Shown here: positions 5,010-6,715 of the stretch, piece by piece
Layout of the letters: every line of letters starts with the position of its first letter
Numbering within the stretch: position 1 is the first letter of the stretch
Assembly (NCBI GenBank): GCA_028716125.1
Contig: JAQUQK010000106.1
Span: 1-6,715 of the forward strand
DNA from: Thermoplasmatota archaeon
GTDB taxonomy: Archaea > Thermoplasmatota > JAQUQK01
Direction of reading: 5' to 3'
DNA: 6,715 nucleotides
The notes under the pieces: generated by a model
Databases searched by the model: none
What the model was told of the DNA's origin: nothing
The model's input: the letters and a program-made list of their open reading frames with translations, nothing else
Translations under genes and position numbers: made by a program

Positions 5010-6715
5010 ATGTCTGCCGAAGAAGAGAATAAAGACGGAGCAGTGTCGGAAGACGATTTCTTCGCTTCAGCAAAAAAGAAAGTGGATGTTCCTGCCGAAA
5101 AGCCGACGGCACGCAAACACGAGGCGCCCGCCTCAATGCCTTCCCCAGAGCAGGCGGAAGCGCCAAGTGAAGAGCCGGTGCAGCCAGAAGTTAAGGAACC
5201 AAAACATTATGATTACATCCGCCAGCCAATAGTTTCCGTTCTTGGGCATGTCGACCACGGCAAGACCACTCTCCTTGATACAATACGCGGAACCACAGTC
5301 GCATCCCGCGAAGCGGGCTACATCACCCAGCACATTGGCGCAACCGAGATGCCGATTGAGGCAATTTACGATACCTGCGGAAAGCTTCTTGCAGGAAAGA
5401 AGTTCAAGGTTCCTGGCCTTCTGTTCATAGATACACCTGGCCATCATGCATTTACCACGCTTCGCGCAAGGGGCGGTTCGCTTGCGGATATTGCAATTCT
5501 CGTCGTTGACATAAATGAAGGATTCATGCCCCAGACGATTGAGGCGCTCAATGTCCTGAAATATTACAAGACGCCGTTTGTGATTGCGGCAAACAAGATT
5601 GATAAGATTCAGCACTGGCGCTCCGGAAAGGAACCGTTCATCCTCAACTACAAAAAGCAAAGCGAGGATGCAAAACAGAATTTCGACAACAAGATGTACG
5701 ACCTGATTGGCAAGCTGTACGAACTCGGATTTGGCGCTGAAAGATACGACAAGGTCACGGATTTCACAAAGAACATTGCAATAATGCCGGTTAGCGCAAT
5801 CACGGGGGAAGGCATTGCCGATCTTCTGATGATGCTTATAGGGCTTGCGCAGCGCTTCCTCGAGGAACAGCTTGGCACTGAAAAAGGCGCAGCGCAAGGC
5901 ATTGTTCTGGAAGTCAAGGAGGAAAAAGGGCTTGGCACCACCATGAACACAATCGTTTACAACGGAACACTCCACATAAATGACACCATTGTAGTTGGAG
6001 GAAAGCACGCACCGATAACCACGAAAGTCAAGGCAATATTGCGCCCCAAGCCGCTCGACGAGATGCGCGACCCAACCCAGAGATTCGATTCGTTCAATGA
6101 AGTAAGTGCGGCAGCCGGAATAAAAATGGTATCTCCAGACGTGGAGGACGTTATGGCCGGTGCAACGATCAAGGTCGCATCGCCCCCGACGCCCGCCAAC
6201 ATAAAGGCGCTTATGGAAGAAATCGCCGCCGAATCAAAGATAACAATTGAAACCTCCGATAAGGGATTGTTCATCAAGGCAGACACCATCGGCTCCCTTG
6301 AGGCTCTTGCAAGCGAGATGAAAGAGAAGGGCATAGCAGTGCGCAAGGCGGAAGTCGGAGACATTTCAAAGCGCGATATCAACGAAACTGCCGCATTAAC
6401 AGACCCTATGCAGAAAGCAATCTTCGCATTCAACGTAAAGGTTCTGCCTGATGCCGAGATGGATGTTCACACAACAGGAATTACCGTAATACAGGACAAT
6501 ATAATTTACGGAATACTGGACAAATACGGTGAATGGAAGGAGAAGCGCAAGCTGGAGCAGGACAAGATGCTGCGCGACCAGTACGTCTATCCGGGAATGA
6601 TCCAGATTCTTCCGCGCTGCCTGTTCCGCGCCAGCAACCCTGCCGTTGTCGGGGTTCGTGTCCTCGCAGGAAGGCTAAAGCCCGCCCAGCCGCTGATACG
6701 CGACGGCGACGGAAA
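5010..6715 (+). CDS. infB: Translation initiation factor aIF5B (IF-2 type GTPase), 3' end cut by window
   Basis: The GTPase that promotes ribosomal subunit joining and initiator tRNA placement; cytosolic. The 568 codons shown contain an acidic, Pro/Ala/Glu/Lys-rich N-terminal extension (1-65), then the G domain: G1 G-H-V-D-H-G-K-T (79-86), switch I I-T-Q-H-I-G-A-T (105-112), G3 D-T-P-G-H-H-A-F (141-148), G4 N-K-I-D (195-198) and G5 S-A-I-T-G-E-G (262-268). Domain II follows (about 290-390), domain III (about 395-490) with A-D-T-I-G-S-L-E-A-L (424-433), then the long helix and start of domain IV. By recollection of the Methanothermobacter protein, about 90 residues are missing beyond the edge. 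The extension is unusual since archaeal aIF5B normally enters the G domain within about ten residues. Two switch positions differ from the usual form: A-G-Y-I-T for A-G-G-I-T, and P-G-H-H for P-G-H-E; the catalytic His145 is kept. The ATG is set by the TATA box and implies leaderless mRNA. No intein is seen. Confidence 0.96.
   Translation, partial: MSAEEENKDGAVSEDDFFASAKKKVDVPAEKPTARKHEAPASMPSPEQAEAPSEEPVQPEVKEPKHYDYIRQPIVSVLGHVDHGKTTLLDTIRGTTVASREAGYITQHIGATEMPIEAIYDTCGKLLAGKKFKVPGLLFIDTPGHHAFTTLRARGGSLADIAILVVDINEGFMPQTIEALNVLKYYKTPFVIAANKIDKIQHWRSGKEPFILNYKKQSEDAKQNFDNKMYDLIGKLYELGFGAERYDKVTDFTKNIAIMPVSAITGEGIADLLMMLIGLAQRFLEEQLGTEKGAAQGIVLEVKEEKGLGTTMNTIVYNGTLHINDTIVVGGKHAPITTKVKAILRPKPLDEMRDPTQRFDSFNEVSAAAGIKMVSPDVEDVMAGATIKVASPPTPANIKALMEEIAAESKITIETSDKGLFIKADTIGSLEALASEMKEKGIAVRKAEVGDISKRDINETAALTDPMQKAIFAFNVKVLPDAEMDVHTTGITVIQDNIIYGILDKYGEWKEKRKLEQDKMLRDQYVYPGMIQILPRCLFRASNPAVVGVRVLAGRLKPAQPLIRDGDG

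Noticed and set aside
5133..6008. Open frame of 291 codons on the minus strand opposite infB
   Set aside because: Antisense to the conserved aIF5B G domain, Cys-rich random-looking protein, no ribosome binding site or domain.

Overview
The window is archaeal chromosome of mixed, roughly balanced GC content. Three genes point to Archaea: translation factor aIF5B, a Taw2-type wyosine enzyme (tRNA-Phe position 37), and a PRPP synthase of the archaeal form. Promoters are archaeal as well: TATA boxes sit about 25 to 27 bases before the expected transcript starts, two mRNAs look leaderless or nearly so, and termination relies on bare T-tracts. I cannot fix the lineage from sequence alone. No mobile element, CRISPR array, rRNA or tRNA gene was seen, and gene packing is tight, with no intergenic stretch over about 125 bases.

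Layout, left to right. Bases 1-77 (minus) hold only the first 25 codons of a gene leaving the window, possibly a Holliday junction resolvase (Hjc type). It is divergent from a plus-strand pair of CBS-domain genes: a two-CBS protein with a C-terminal zinc ribbon (198-767) and a four-CBS protein (834-1706). A T-rich terminator follows. Then prs (1780-2691) starts from its own TATA box with almost no leader. Converging on it from the right is a minus-strand pair transcribed leftward from about 4960. The first gene of that pair is a homocitrate/isopropylmalate synthase-family enzyme (3721-4920). The second is taw2 (2715-3737), which overlaps it by 17 bases. The last gene, infB for aIF5B (5010 to the right edge, incomplete), diverges from the synthase across an 89-base gap with one strong TATA element that may serve both directions.

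How the genes may work together: the two CBS proteins are likely adenine-nucleotide or SAM sensors and lie just upstream of PRPP synthase, the entry to nucleotide synthesis. That link is inference from position only. Taw2 and aIF5B both serve translation, in tRNA anticodon-loop modification and ribosomal subunit joining. The synthase feeds a 2-oxoacid chain-extension pathway whose substrate cannot be read from the sequence.

I found no clearly new multi-gene system. The most interesting items are a Taw2 that carries a Trm5-like N-terminal D1 domain, an alternating Asp/Glu pattern across the four CBS modules, the possibly shared TATA box with a leaderless infB, and an acidic N-terminal extension on aIF5B.
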